Shown: positions 53,214 through 64,000 of the stretch, in pieces | Position numbering within the stretch: the first letter of the stretch is position 1 | Layout: each line of letters starts with the position of its first letter | From: Zoroaster sp. YZ-2022 | Lineage: Eukaryota > Echinodermata > Asteroidea > Forcipulatida > Zoroasteridae | Assembly: GCA_029582265.1 (NCBI GenBank) | Contig: CM055816.1 | Span: 35,896,220-35,960,219 of the forward strand | Reading direction: 5' to 3' | DNA length: 64,000 nucleotides | Notes under the pieces: generated by a model | Told to the model about the DNA's origin: nothing | The model's database searches: none | The model's input: the letters and a program-made list of their open reading frames with translations, nothing else | Made by a program: the position numbers and the translations under genes

Positions 53214-54689
53214 ATCCATACAAGCTTTGAAGACTGCAGATATTAGCTATTTGACATAAGGCTGTGGTTTTTAACATACCATTTGTGTCAACCAAGAGGG
53301 TCAAAAATGAAAATAAGTCAACACACTTCAAACATGTATTTTTCTCATCCAAACAATTTATATTTCTGAGAAATTCAAAAGCCTGAGCTTAAATCTATCT
53401 CTAAACTTGTGAAACATACTTGAACATTAACAACACTCTTTTCAAAATTGTGAAATTCAACTCGTGCTTTATTGCCTACTTTAGCAATGAATGTTAATGT
53501 TAAGAGCATGGTTCAGAGATTATTTATGCAACTTTTTGAGTTTCTATCAGAACCAATTGCATTTTTACATTGCTTTCAAATCAAAAATAGCCGGAAAATA
53601 CTGGGTTTCATTATTTAAAGTTTTTGTCTGGCATTGTAGGACTGGCTTTTTGGGGGTCAAACTTATTGCATGTAAACAATGGATGATGCAAAATGATTAT
53701 AATATGAAGAAAAAAAAATTGAAAAAGTACATTGGCTGAATTATTTTTAGATTTAACCCTTACTATGTTTCGGACGTTACACTATGTTAACATCTCAGCT
53801 TTTCTCATTTTATGGCTTTGCTTTGGTTTCAGTGGTCTGTCAGCTTATTTGCAGGAAGGAAATATACTAACATATTAATATTTAAATGCAAACTTTGTAT
53901 TCAAATGACCACACAAATTGCTAACCAGTGTATCCTCTCAACTACAATACTTCTTGTAAAGTTAATCCATCTAATTTAGATCTACATACTTCCAAATGCT
54001 GTTCATGTAATGTAAAATTGCATGAAATATGAACTTGATTGAGGTGGTAATCATTTAGAAAACTTGAAATACACTGAACTGCATACTAGGCTTTGTATGG
54101 TACCAAAGACAATGGCCTGTTTTTGTTTCGGACGTTACATGATGTTAACATCTCAATCAGATAGCAAACTTTGCTAATGTTTAATCTGTTTGCTTTATTA
54201 TTTTTTACAAATCCAGATGAGTAAAGTTGTAGTATATCATTTTATAATTGAAAAAGTGCATTTAACACAATTTAAGAATAAAACTTGCAGAAATACAACA
54301 ATATAAACAGTAAACTGATATGGTTCAAGATCTTTGAATACAACAAACGTATCGTTGGCTCAGAACTACAAGGTCGTTAGTTTATACAGGTATGAATTTC
54401 ATAAAATTGCTTTTGCATGTTTTGGAGCTCCTGTAATGGACATTATTGATCAAAAAGTCTCCAAAGAAAATGTTTGGCTAAAGGAAACATTGATTTTGTA
54501 AGAAACATGCTGAATTGTGGATGGCTGATTTTCATTTTCTTTTTTTACTTTAAACATATTTTCGTGTAACAACCTTTTGTTTATTATTACGGACAACTAA
54601 GACCTTATGAACTGAGCCGACGATATTTAATTTGAAATCAAACATCTTACAGGAGATTGAAATTGCAGATCAATTCTAAAAAGTACAGT

Positions 54690-54846
54690 CCAACTTCTTG
54701 TACTTGTTTGTAATCACTACATCCACGCTCAACCTTCTCCGCTCCAGCTGCTTACATTCTTTATCTTTTTGTTGAAGCATTGCATACCATTCTGGATTGT
54801 CTTGTTTCAGATTTTCACGCCAAACAGTTGATCTACTTTGTTTTTT
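54690..54846 (-). pseudogene. Degenerate basic-helix ORF (RxWRExLK..NPEWY type)
   Basis: The minus strand codes TVWRENLKQDNPEWYAMLQQ and KDKECKQLERRRL, followed by TNKYKKLDC and a stop. This resembles highly charged helical proteins common in invertebrate genomes and often linked to repeats. An in-frame stop lies just upstream and a neighbouring frame holds another lysine-rich stretch, so it is read as decayed. No function is assigned. Confidence 0.35.
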
Positions 54847-55196
54847 CCTAGCTTAATCCTCAGAGACCATCTCTTTGGTTCGGTTTGTTTGGCCTTCATG
54901 ACTAAGGTTATAATAAAGAAATAAATATATAAAGATTTAAACGTATTGAAACTGAGGAATTAATTATATTTTCATGAATCATTCTTTGACACATTAGGCC
55001 ACAAAAAAAAAGATGATGAGTTGCCCTCCACCGACCGACCCAAAAGTGCTGAAATCTTGGGTCGGGTTTTTTTTTTTTTTTTTTTCCCCGTCATTCATAG
55101 GCCTATTTATTAATGAAACTTACACATTTTCTGTGTATAAAACATAATACGTTTGATTTGTGAAATTTTCCACTTTTTTTATCGGTAAATTTGCCG

Positions 55197-55505
55197 GTAC
55201 CCAAGACTCAATCTACATGTTTTCAAATCGAATGGCCCCGGCCCTCACATGGTGCACTGCCTTCGCACACACTGTGTGCCAACGATTGCGACTCAAATCT
55301 ACACGTTTTCCAATCGAATGGCCCCCTCACATTTTTTCCCACTGGCTTCGCGCACTGTTTTGTATGTCAATGATTGCGACTCAATCTACAGGTTTTCAAA
55401 TCAAATGGCCCTCACACGTTGTGCACTGGCTCCCCGCACTGTACGTGTGTCAACGATTGCGACTCGATCTACACGTTTTCAAATCGAATAGCCACTCACG
55501 TGTTG
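55197..55505 (+). repeat. Tandem repeat, unit about 90 bp, four copies
   Basis: Each unit contains GACTCAATCTACACGTTTTC, AAATCGAATGGCC, a GTGCACTGGC-like segment and CAACGATTGC. The repeated reading frames here are an effect of the repeat. Confidence 0.85.
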
Positions 55506-57430
55506 CATGTTGAGCATTGCACGCAATATGGATGAATTTGCTGTCAATCACAGCGAAAAGTACAACAAAAATGCTTGGGATACTTTTATTCTGAAGCAGA
55601 ATTCCTTGCTGATAGGTATACAAATGAAAAACATGGTATGTGGTTTCAGTTCCAATGCATTTCAATCTTAAAATGACAGTCGAGGAAAAAATAATAATAA
55701 TCCCGACTCATCAAATTTTTTGGTTGGCCTTATATGAATAATTACAAGTATTGTGTCATCGAATGAATGTTTGCCTTTTGTTTTACGAATATTGGTCAAT
55801 CAGGTCCTGCGTTCATTTGCTACACAAGTCATCTGCCTTTGATTTTTTTTCAGAGCGACTCAATTGTGCACTGAGTAATTAATGTTCATGACAACATTAG
55901 ATATACATTGTAGGCCTAGATCTACGTAGATCATAAAAGTGTGTGACCTTTACTTTACTTAGCTATCATGTAAACATAGAAGGAATACTGTACATTGTAT
56001 TATAATGCACCTCCATCTTAGAAACAATATTATTTCCATGCCATTCAGTACTGATTGAAATCCCACAGTTCCATTACATGACATTAAATAATTCTTACCT
56101 TAGTGTACTGCCAGATCACTACCTCAAGAAAGTTGTGCATGTACCACACGGATAGAGAATGTCCTAGCTTCACTGGACACTTTACTTGCAGCAGGTGTCT
56201 CCTTAGAAGTTTGCTTATTTCTATACATATAGTTTACAGAGTGCTATACATGCACGTATACATGTACTTGTGCTGTACATGTAATGAACCAACTTCACTG
56301 TTTACTACACTGCAGCTACATGTAGCAGGCAGGCTTCTCAAGGTCATGGCCAAGGACTTGCTTATTTGCATATAATTTATACAAATGTAATACAAATGTA
56401 CTGTATTATATCCCACAATAATTACTGTGGAACTGGAGTCATCTATTTCGTTAATAGGGGGATCAGCATGCATGCATAAATGTGTGTTAACACTATACCG
56501 TAACGTCCGAAACATGTTTACAATACCCCAGAAATTATTATTTATATTGCTCCAGAATTCTGATGAGCAGTTCTAGTTGAAATTGATTTAGTTTAATGAA
56601 AAGTGAGGTTATTTCAAAACAATCTAGCAATGTCATGCATCACATACAGTGTTTTAATTTTTTTTTATTGTTGCCAATTAGTATTGTAGAAAGCTTTAAA
56701 TTTGATAGTAAATTTTTATTTTGGCATCAAATGCATGTTGTATTTAATGTTAAAACTGAATGAAATTAATGAAATATTTTTCTTGACATGTAAAAAGAAA
56801 TTGGAGAGTAATAAAATGTTGATAGAATAAAAACAGCATTAAAAAGTTTTAAATTTTGTGTTAACAACCAAATTGTGTAACGTCCGAAACAAATTTGTTG
56901 TGTCATGAGAAATTTGTTGGACAAGAATGATATAATTCATGTCTAGATTTGTTTTAGTAATAACAGTGTTTTATTTTATGATGATTAAATCACTTTGGGT
57001 ACCATCAACTTTGAGTTACATGTATTAGCTGAGAAATGGTATTTTTTGTTTCGGACGTTACAGTCGTTTCGGACGTTACAACTGGTAACGGACAATTTGT
57101 TTTGCTGATATAATGATAATGCAATTAGATACAGCATTAATTTATGCTGTGATGGGAAGCTGCCTTGAGGTTCTTTCAAAATGAAATAATAAATAGGTTT
57201 TACAATTCCTGTATTTTTTGATACTTCAAAATTAATATTGTTTCGGACGTTACCAAATTGTTTACGGAAAATGAGGTAACTTTTTTATTTGATGAACAAA
57301 TTTTAAACAACGTCACTGCAATAACATAATGTTACTTTCTTTTTAGGCATTGGAATGGGGTACCCAGAAAGTGGATTTTAATACTGATATCATATAAATA
57401 ATTGTTAACGGAAAATGTAACGTTCGAAAC

Positions 57431-58304
57431 ACTATTTTCAATTGAGCCGCTTCATCAAAATAGTCCAAATAGTTGGGGTTACTGTGCACTTTCTTAAAGT
57501 TCCACTCATACTCATTCATTGTAAATAGGAAATAATAATATTGTTTCTGGCATTTTTGTGTTTCAGCCAAAACAATTTGGTCTCTTTTTTGGTTGACAAA
57601 ATTCCGTTAACATTAAGGCTGTTCAGCGATAGCTCACACACATAAACCAAACTTGTAGAATTTTCATTAAGCTATGGGAGATCAATCTAGGTCCATGCTT
57701 CCAAAAAATATGAAAACTGATTTCCAGTTCTGTATCTTTACAAAATTTGAGACTCTCAAAGTGCCATTAAGCTTTTTGGTATATGTTAAAAAAACCAGAG
57801 CCTAAATATATAATTAAAATTCAGTTCAATCCTGTGACGTCATTCATACTTCATAATATCATAATATAATGGGTGTCAATTGTGCCAAATTTGGTAAAAT
57901 TCTGTTTTATGTTTTCTCAAGATAGCAAAAGGTGACTTTTTTTTTAACCTGCAACTTTTTTTAAACTTGCCACTTTTTTTAAACTTCCAGTTTGGAACGG
58001 AAGTACGAGTCAATAAGGTCATGTCTTTGTATCAAATGTCGAGTCCTCCATGTTCTGTATGATTAAGAAGGAATCAAGAAATTATCTATTGTGGTTCACA
58101 AGATAAAAAATATATTGGTTTATTATAATTAATTACGTAATAATTCATTAGATGACCTCACCATGACGTCACAATGTTACCTTGAACTATATGTCAAGGT
58201 CTAACTATTTGTTAAGCTTTAAGGTTCTTTGAACACCGCAACTGTTTTGACTGTACAAATACATTTACAGATTATTATACAGTCCATTTTCGTAGTTTAC
58301 AGAA
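57431..58304. other. Unassigned sequence
   Basis: No gene recognised. The part at 57960-58215 (TTCCAGTTTGGAACGGAAG, GATGACCTCACCATGACGTC) is distantly like the inverted Helitron-like unit and leader. Confidence 0.4.
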
Positions 58305-58538
58305 CTACATGTGTATAGATATAATATCAAAGACTAAAAATATAATAAAACATATCATTTGGTTATTGCATAAATTAAAATGAAAAAAAACTTGCACTAA
58401 CCTGGATGCTGGAGGATTAATTCGTTGAGGCGCGCAGGCGGGAACTGAGACTAGGATCCTAGGGGTTGGGGGAGAGGAGTGTGTGCTCACTGAACTGAAT
58501 CAGTTGTTAACGAGCACAGGGGATGGAGGGTGGTTGAC

Positions 58539-58781
58539 TTAGGATATAGGAGATCCCTCAGTCTGGGGTGGGTTATGGACTTTGGATATAGAAGATCCTT
58601 CAGTCTGTAGTAGTGGTCGCCAAATGTCGTTGATGTAGAAGCCGATGTCCTGTGGCACAGTGTCGTGTTTGACAATCTCGATGGCCTCTCTGATGCGTCT
58701 GGGGTGCCATGCGTCGATAGGTGTGATGAGTTGGGCTGCCTGCCAGTCTATCAGGTGTTCTAGACGCTTTTTCTGCCACAT
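58539..58781 (-). pseudogene. Penelope-like element endonuclease C-terminal fragment
   Basis: The minus-strand frame reads LEHLIDWQAAQLITPIDAWH, then RRIREAIEIVKH, QDIGFYINDIWRPLL. The RRxREAIEI.KH followed by GF/GY..I.PLL pattern is what follows the GIY-YIG nuclease in Penelope-like retroelements. No GIY-YIG core or reverse transcriptase is seen nearby. The fragment ends in an imperfect duplication (CTTAGGATATAGGAGATCCC and its neighbour). Confidence 0.5.
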
Positions 58782-59382
58782 TGGTTATTAAAAAATCATT
58801 GTTGGAAGTCGTTGATGTTTTTCGTTTAAAAACTATACACATTATTCCATTTGCAAAATTAAGTTTAATTAAGTTGATAAAATAATAAAAAGAAAATAAA
58901 TAAAATACATTTAAGTTAAAAGAAGATCTGGATCTCTTGTCTCAAAATCAAAATTAATTGATTTTGTATTTAAATTAACTCCAGTGCCTGAAAACCTTTT
59001 GTCAAGGGCGCATTGGGAAAACTCTTACCATGAAATTGATTGCCCATAAACGAATTTACAAAAAAACAAATAAATTCATTAACAAATCCTCTGCGCATCG
59101 ATGACTGTTAATTTGACTGCATCAATCGCGAAAAGATGCGAAACATCATATTTCACGATGAGATAATTGGAGTCATGAATGCCAAAAAACCATATGTTAG
59201 AATTCACTCTTAGATTTAGAACAAGCATTAACAATTCCAAAACTGTACAAAAATGACAGCTCGAAATAATGGACAACGATAGTGAAATTACCGTAAACTG
59301 TGGACACGAAGGTGCTGGCAACAACGAAATATAATATATTCTAATTAGAGAAGAACTCGACCATGAGGTGAATGAACTACAT
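58782..59382. other. Unassigned sequence
   Basis: No supported gene or repeat. Confidence 0.4.
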
Positions 59383-59747
59383 GTATAATAATAATAATAA
59401 TAATAATAATAATGTGTGGACTTATATAGCGCACGTATCCACCAACTGAGTGGTGCTCAAGGCGCATTATATTATTACCCCTGCTCATCAGGCTCATAAA
59501 TCATTCCTGAAACCATCTCAGCTCCCTGGGGAGTGTACAGCTCAATTGCTGCCATTACAGCGCATATAGGGCTAATCAACCAACTCTGCCCTCACAGGTA
59601 CCCATTTAACCCCTGGGTGGAGAGAAGCAATTATGGTTAAGTGTCTTGCTCAATGACACAAGTGTCGGCCGGGATTCGAACCCACATTCTGCTGCTAACA
59701 CCAGAACTTGAGTCCGGTAAGCTAGACCGCTCGGCCACTCCACTGCC
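59383..59747 (-). mobile_element. tRNA-derived SINE (tRNA-Leu-like head)
   Basis: On the minus strand a tRNA-like head has an A box (GTGGCCGAGCGGT, complement of 59726-59738), an anticodon arm CCGGACTCAAGTTCTGG with CAA in the loop, and a B box GGGTTCGAATCCC (complement of 59671-59683). The body contains GCGCTATATAAGTCCACACA, and the element ends in an (ATT)n tail (59383-59412). The long variable arm fits a class II tRNA such as Leu. Confidence 0.8.
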
Positions 59748-61688
59748 TCGTGTCTGTGTGTGAGAGAACTTCAAGGCCGTTCACACGCGAAACTGGCTGT
59801 GCATAAAGAATGGTACTTACATGTATGAATAGTTGTTCACTTAAACTTCCTTTTCGACCGGAATAAATATGTTTCAATAAAATTAAACAAATATGACAAT
59901 GTTTAGTTTTAATGCAAAAGTATGCCATGTACATGTACATGTATTTGTACAGTGTTTACGGGCAGTACTTGTAGTAAATGCTCATTCATTTTGTTGGAAA
60001 CTGTTAAGTTGGCATTATTTATTTGGATTATGTATGTTCAGGATATGTACTTGTGAGAACATTGCATGTCATACAAAAACACAAAATGGATAATGCCAAA
60101 ATGTAGAAATTCACAGGTCTACATTGTAAAATACTGTTTTTTATTAGTTTTTGCCTTGCATTTGGTGCTATTTTTTAGACCTGTACAAATACAATACGTA
60201 ATTCCATTAACATCCTGACGTAATTCCGTTACCATGATTGAAGGTAATAATATTTCAAAGTTTATTTTGCATTGTAGTTATTAACCCTACTAAAGTCTAT
60301 ACTACAATACTACAAATAACACCCCTTTTGGAAATTACTAAACTTCACAGAGATTTATTAATTTATATGCAAGACCTGTAAACTGCTTGTCCTTTCGCCG
60401 TAATTGTGTTCGCCGTAATTTTGACCTCCCTTAAAGTGACCCAGCAGGTGAATTTTTTTGTGTTCATTTGTATCTAATGAATCTGTTGGATCTTGGCTCC
60501 CATATCATACATTTGTACACAGATTAGTATAAAACATTTTCAAGGTGATGGGCAAATGTTCGCTGGGTCATCAATGGACGTAATTCCGTTACCGGAGAAT
60601 TGCCCTTTATTAGACTCTGACATGTGAGTGGATCATGTATTATTATTTCCCGTTTTTGACATGCCTCCCCCTAGAAAAAGTAGTGCACCCCCAGTGCCCC
60701 CCTGAAAATTGGACCCTAGTTAAACCACTGAACATGTGTTTATCTCACCTGTCACTACATGTAAGTGAGATTGTGGTTCAAGGAAAAACCAATATCGGGT
60801 AACTCGTTTCTCAACTATTGCTAAGGGACCATCGATAAACTATGTCACGGGCGCGTCCGCGTGCGAATGCGTTCTTTTGCGTGCCAGCTCAAACAAAAGA
60901 AATCAGCCAGAAGTGTCACGCAGTGGCACACATGTCATGGGATGGACCCGGCCGTTCTGGCAGAGAAATCGCTGCATTTTTAACAAAAGAACAATGAGAC
61001 GGTCCGGCACCCAGTGCACTGCTATTGTGGTGTTTTAATCCGCTTACAACTGGTAAGAGACCTGTAAATGCTTGTATACGAGTTTAGATGATACAACAGT
61101 AGCATTTCCCCCTGCCCATTACAAATGTATGTGAGTCGGCCCACATCGCCATTAAAATTAACGTTGGCTCTTTCCCGGCAACAATCATTGTTGCCAAGTC
61201 GTCTGATAAAATACGAAAAAAAAATTGTTTTTAAAAATGTGCCTTTTTGCCTTGTTTCATTCTCAATATTTAACTGCGGTACTTACATTTTCAAAATAGT
61301 AATTGCAAAAAAATAAATAATAATAATCACAAACAAAATCCCTTTTATACAATGTCTTAATACACGATTTTAACTGCCATGCGAAAGGCCACGCCATTCT
61401 TTAGCTTATCCTCGTCGATCCCCCGTACAGATTGCGTATCCAGTGTGCATGAACACATGTAGTAGTTTTGGGAGCAAGTCTGACACAGTGCGGCATGGCA
61501 TAGACTGGTCCCTAGCTGTCTATATCCTATCAAGGATATAGACAGGCTCTAGGAATACCACTCAAATGATTTCATTGGATATGTTAACGCATGTGCTACT
61601 GAAGATCTGACGTCACACTTTGAGCGAGCTACACTACCAACCAAGGTCAAAGTTCAGCATCGGAAAAATATGGCGGCTGCACGGCAAG
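59748..61688. other. Unassigned intergenic sequence
   Basis: No gene supported. Two exact copies of GACGTAATTCCGTTACC occur at 60218-60234 and 60578-60594, with a looser copy at 60197. Near 61505-61550 a short palindrome surrounds GTCTATATCC / GGATATAGAC. Confidence 0.45.
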
Positions 61689-63177
61689 TTGCCCCATAAG
61701 TGTGGCACGGACACGCCCCCTTGGCCTATCCTTAGCCACAGGTTGGTATCCTTTCCGCTAACGGCGGTATTACCTTAAATTCCAGGCGCTGAAATTGACG
61801 ATATTTGCGACTATTTTGACAGCCTAGATACTTTCCTTACATGTTTAACTATCTAGGCGCCCAAAACAAAATGGTGATTTCACTTACATTAAAATTGTGA
61901 CATTTTGGCCCAAAAAATTATAAGACGATCGGCATTGCCATTGTAGTTTCATCGAGGACGGCCATCTTGAATGTATGAGAATGGTGAACGGGAAAACAAC
62001 TTGCGCGCGCAACAAATTTATGACGGCTGTTTTATGTGTGCACATACTTGCTGTATTTTAGCGCGCGCGCAGAGATATAACCACGCGATGTCGCCGATAT
62101 AAACTTTCAAGAAACTAACATCGAGCAGTTTTATCAAATTAACCGCACTGCATGGTAAGTTCATCCCCTTTTAACTATTCTATACCATACCAGGTTATTT
62201 AACTGTACTTGCATTGTACATAAAACAAGAAAGAATGTTCATTAAAATAAAATGATAATGTAATAAATAGTCTATTATTAATTACAATAGTTTAATACTA
62301 ATTTTAAATAGTAATTTTAAACAACATAGAAATTTCACTAATAATTTAAATATATGAAATATTATAGTGTTACGTTACTATTACTATTAATAATAACAAT
62401 ATTATATGGTTCCACCATTTTTGTAAATCCATAAAAAAAAATTATAAAAAAACAAAAAACCAGAATGATTGTTTTATCTGACAAAATATCTGTGAATATA
62501 GTCTATGTAATATCTATGTAATAATAGTACAGGTAATATTTTTACAATTTTTCATGTTTATCTGTTTTGTGAGAACATAAAGGCGGTAACTTCAAGTACA
62601 AAGGTGGTTTATTTTCTAATAAGAGTCTTCCCCCTGGTTATTTCACTGTCTTAAATTAAGCTGTGTAGACCCCTGTTTGTTTATTTAAGCCAAAGCATGT
62701 GTACTTCAAGATTTTGACCCCTATAGTTTCACTCAGTGAGCAGCATCATGCACTTAAATTAGTTATATCACATGTTTAGCACAAAAAATGCTCTGACTAC
62801 CGACAACACGTGCAACCCTGAAACGGAATACTTCGCGCGCTAAAATACAGCAAGTATGTGCACACATAAAACAGCCGTCGTAAAATTGTTGCGCGCGCAA
62901 GTTGTTTTCCCGTTCACACTCTTCATACATTCAAGATGGCCGTCCTCGATCGTCTTGTAATTTTTTCGGGCCTATATGTCACGAAATATAAAATCACCAT
63001 TTTTGGGGGGCGCCTAGATAGTTAAACATGTAAGGAACGTATCTAGGCTGTCAAAATAGTCGCAAATATGTCAATTTCAGCGCCTGGAATTTCGAAAAAC
63101 CGCTGTTAGCGGAATGAGACCAACCTGTGGCTAAGGATAGGCCAAGGGGGCGTGCCCGTGCCACACTTATGGGGCAA
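61689..63177. mobile_element. Long-TIR foldback element (MULE-like) with 9-bp target duplication
   Basis: The left arm from 61689 (TTGCCCCATAAGTGTGGCAC) and right arm to 63177 are inverted copies over about 350-400 bp, including CGCCTAGATAGTTAAACATG and GCGCGCTAAAATACAGC segments. The arms surround about 750 bp of AT-rich DNA without coding potential. CACGGCAAG at 61680-61688 recurs at 63178-63186 as a 9-bp target duplication. Long TIRs with 9-bp duplications fit Mutator-like non-autonomous elements. A YY1-like AAGATGGCCG lies in the arms. Confidence 0.8.
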
Positions 63178-63186
63178 CACGGCAAG

Positions 63187-64000
63187 TATCTGGCGTAATT
63201 CAAGCGCCTCTAGCTCAAAGCGTGACGTCTGATCTTCAGGCTAACAATTTTACTGCATAATCTTTCCCACCCACCTGCCCACAGTCCGAGCAAAAATGGG
63301 TTCGAGTTGTCTCGTGGGTCACGTCGAGAGATAGAAGTGCCAGCATAGAAGCATGGCATCATGAAATACATACTTTGAATGCTGTGATACAGCCTGCGAT
63401 TTTTCTGCAGTACATTTCGTCCAATATGCTTTTGAGTACTAAAAAATGAAATTTTGACATTTCACATTATTGTAATAATGTGGTCTTTTCATTATGCCCC
63501 GGTAAGATAATTTTTTCCCTACGTTGTCATCAAATATAATGTTAACTTCTGTAATTCAGATTTGCTGTTTATTATTAACTCTGTAAAAAAAAAAAACGTA
63601 AATAAATTTCATACCAATGGAACACGTTCTTCTATTGTATGTTTCAACTGATTTATTTGTGGCAATTAAGTGCAAATCAAAATAAAACGGCATTAAGACA
63701 TTCCAAAGACAAGGTTTTTGCAGAACTAAAATAGACATTGTCACAGTTTCGACTTTAGAAAAAAGATAAGCAAGTCTATAAAACATTGTTCAAATGTATA
63801 ATTGAAAAACTGACAAAACCCTTAATTTGTTTATAAATCGTTTACAAACTTATAAATAAACATATGTACATGTATATTGTCTCTGAGATATTGTGAAAGT
63901 CTTCGATGTTAAACTATAAATTTTCAAGAAAATTTCAAGTTTCTGTTTTTTGTTATTTGGTAGCCCCTTTCTTTTCTTTAGCTGTAGTGTAGCCTGATAA
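63187..64000. other. Unassigned sequence
   Basis: Nothing recognised; AT-rich with no credible exon or repeat. Confidence 0.45.

Larger units (their letters stand above)
53767..57430. promoter_or_regulatory. Cluster of a 14-bp motif GTTTCGGACGTTAC, both orientations
   Basis: Exact copies: plus at 53767, 54125, 57048, 57066 and 57240; minus at 56510 and 56877. A one-mismatch minus copy is at 57417. The surrounding DNA is otherwise AT-rich and largely non-repetitive. Function unknown: it could be a protein-binding site cluster or remnants of a transposon subterminal repeat. Confidence 0.6.

Noticed and set aside
55160..55513. Plus-strand open frame of 117 codons
   Set aside because: Repeats with the 90-bp tandem units in all three frames; not a gene.
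59638..59747. A functional tRNA-Leu gene
   Set aside because: The tRNA-like head is joined to a SINE body with an (ATT)n tail, and the acceptor stem is not intact.

Overview
This is eukaryotic DNA from a marine invertebrate. Support for that is a GT-AG exon coding an immunoglobulin domain, a tRNA-derived SINE, two non-LTR retrotransposons, Helitron-like arrays, several foldback/MITE families, frequent ACATGTACATGT runs and a 500-base scaffold gap. I cannot name the species; an echinoderm, cephalochordate, hemichordate or mollusc would all fit.

The centrepiece is an almost complete Polinton/Maverick element at 32827-50495 (17.7 kb). It has about 260-bp terminal inverted repeats (TIRs) and a 5-bp target duplication, CATGT. 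It encodes the usual virus-like set: retroviral-type integrase, protein-primed family B DNA polymerase (pPolB), FtsK/A32-type packaging ATPase, double-jelly-roll major capsid protein, a penton-like minor capsid candidate and several small virion or membrane proteins. Genes lie in six blocks of alternating strand with overlapping ends. The left-end gene is unusual: it looks like a PCNA-type sliding clamp. Both terminal genes begin inside the TIR, so they share a start codon, an N-terminal peptide and an AT-rich promoter-like block that recurs upstream of other genes. Many genes carry stops or frameshifts (clamp, major capsid, integrase, pPolB and others), so the copy looks inactive, while the ATPase and the penton-like gene are open. 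The right end carries an 825-bp tandem duplication. An older relic of a related Polinton (pPolB N-terminus with a SAP-like domain) lies at about 24757-26590, split by a 1.2-kb inverted-repeat insertion.

Layout: 1-695 dispersed repeat copy A; 1300-3960 Helitron-like arrays; 4157-4470 possible promoter and first exon; 6904-12150 further Helitron-like arrays split by a non-LTR element (6966-10244); 12846-13286 MITE; 13771-13905 foldback with a hammerhead-like core; 14045-14707 last two exons of a host gene; 15823-17295 repeat copy B and another Helitron-like element; 17296-21610 mostly unrecognised; 21611-22380 possible LTR and primer-binding site; 22462-22961 gap; 23770-24460 tandem repeats; 24757-26590 Polinton relic; 26740-28790 second non-LTR element (minus strand); 29105-32296 foldbacks and nested MITEs; 32827-50495 Polinton; 50662-51003 immunoglobulin exon; 51410-53213 Helitron fragment and repeat copy C; 53767-57430 cluster of a 14-bp motif; 58539-58781 Penelope-like fragment; 59383-59747 SINE; 61689-63177 long-TIR foldback with a 9-bp target duplication.
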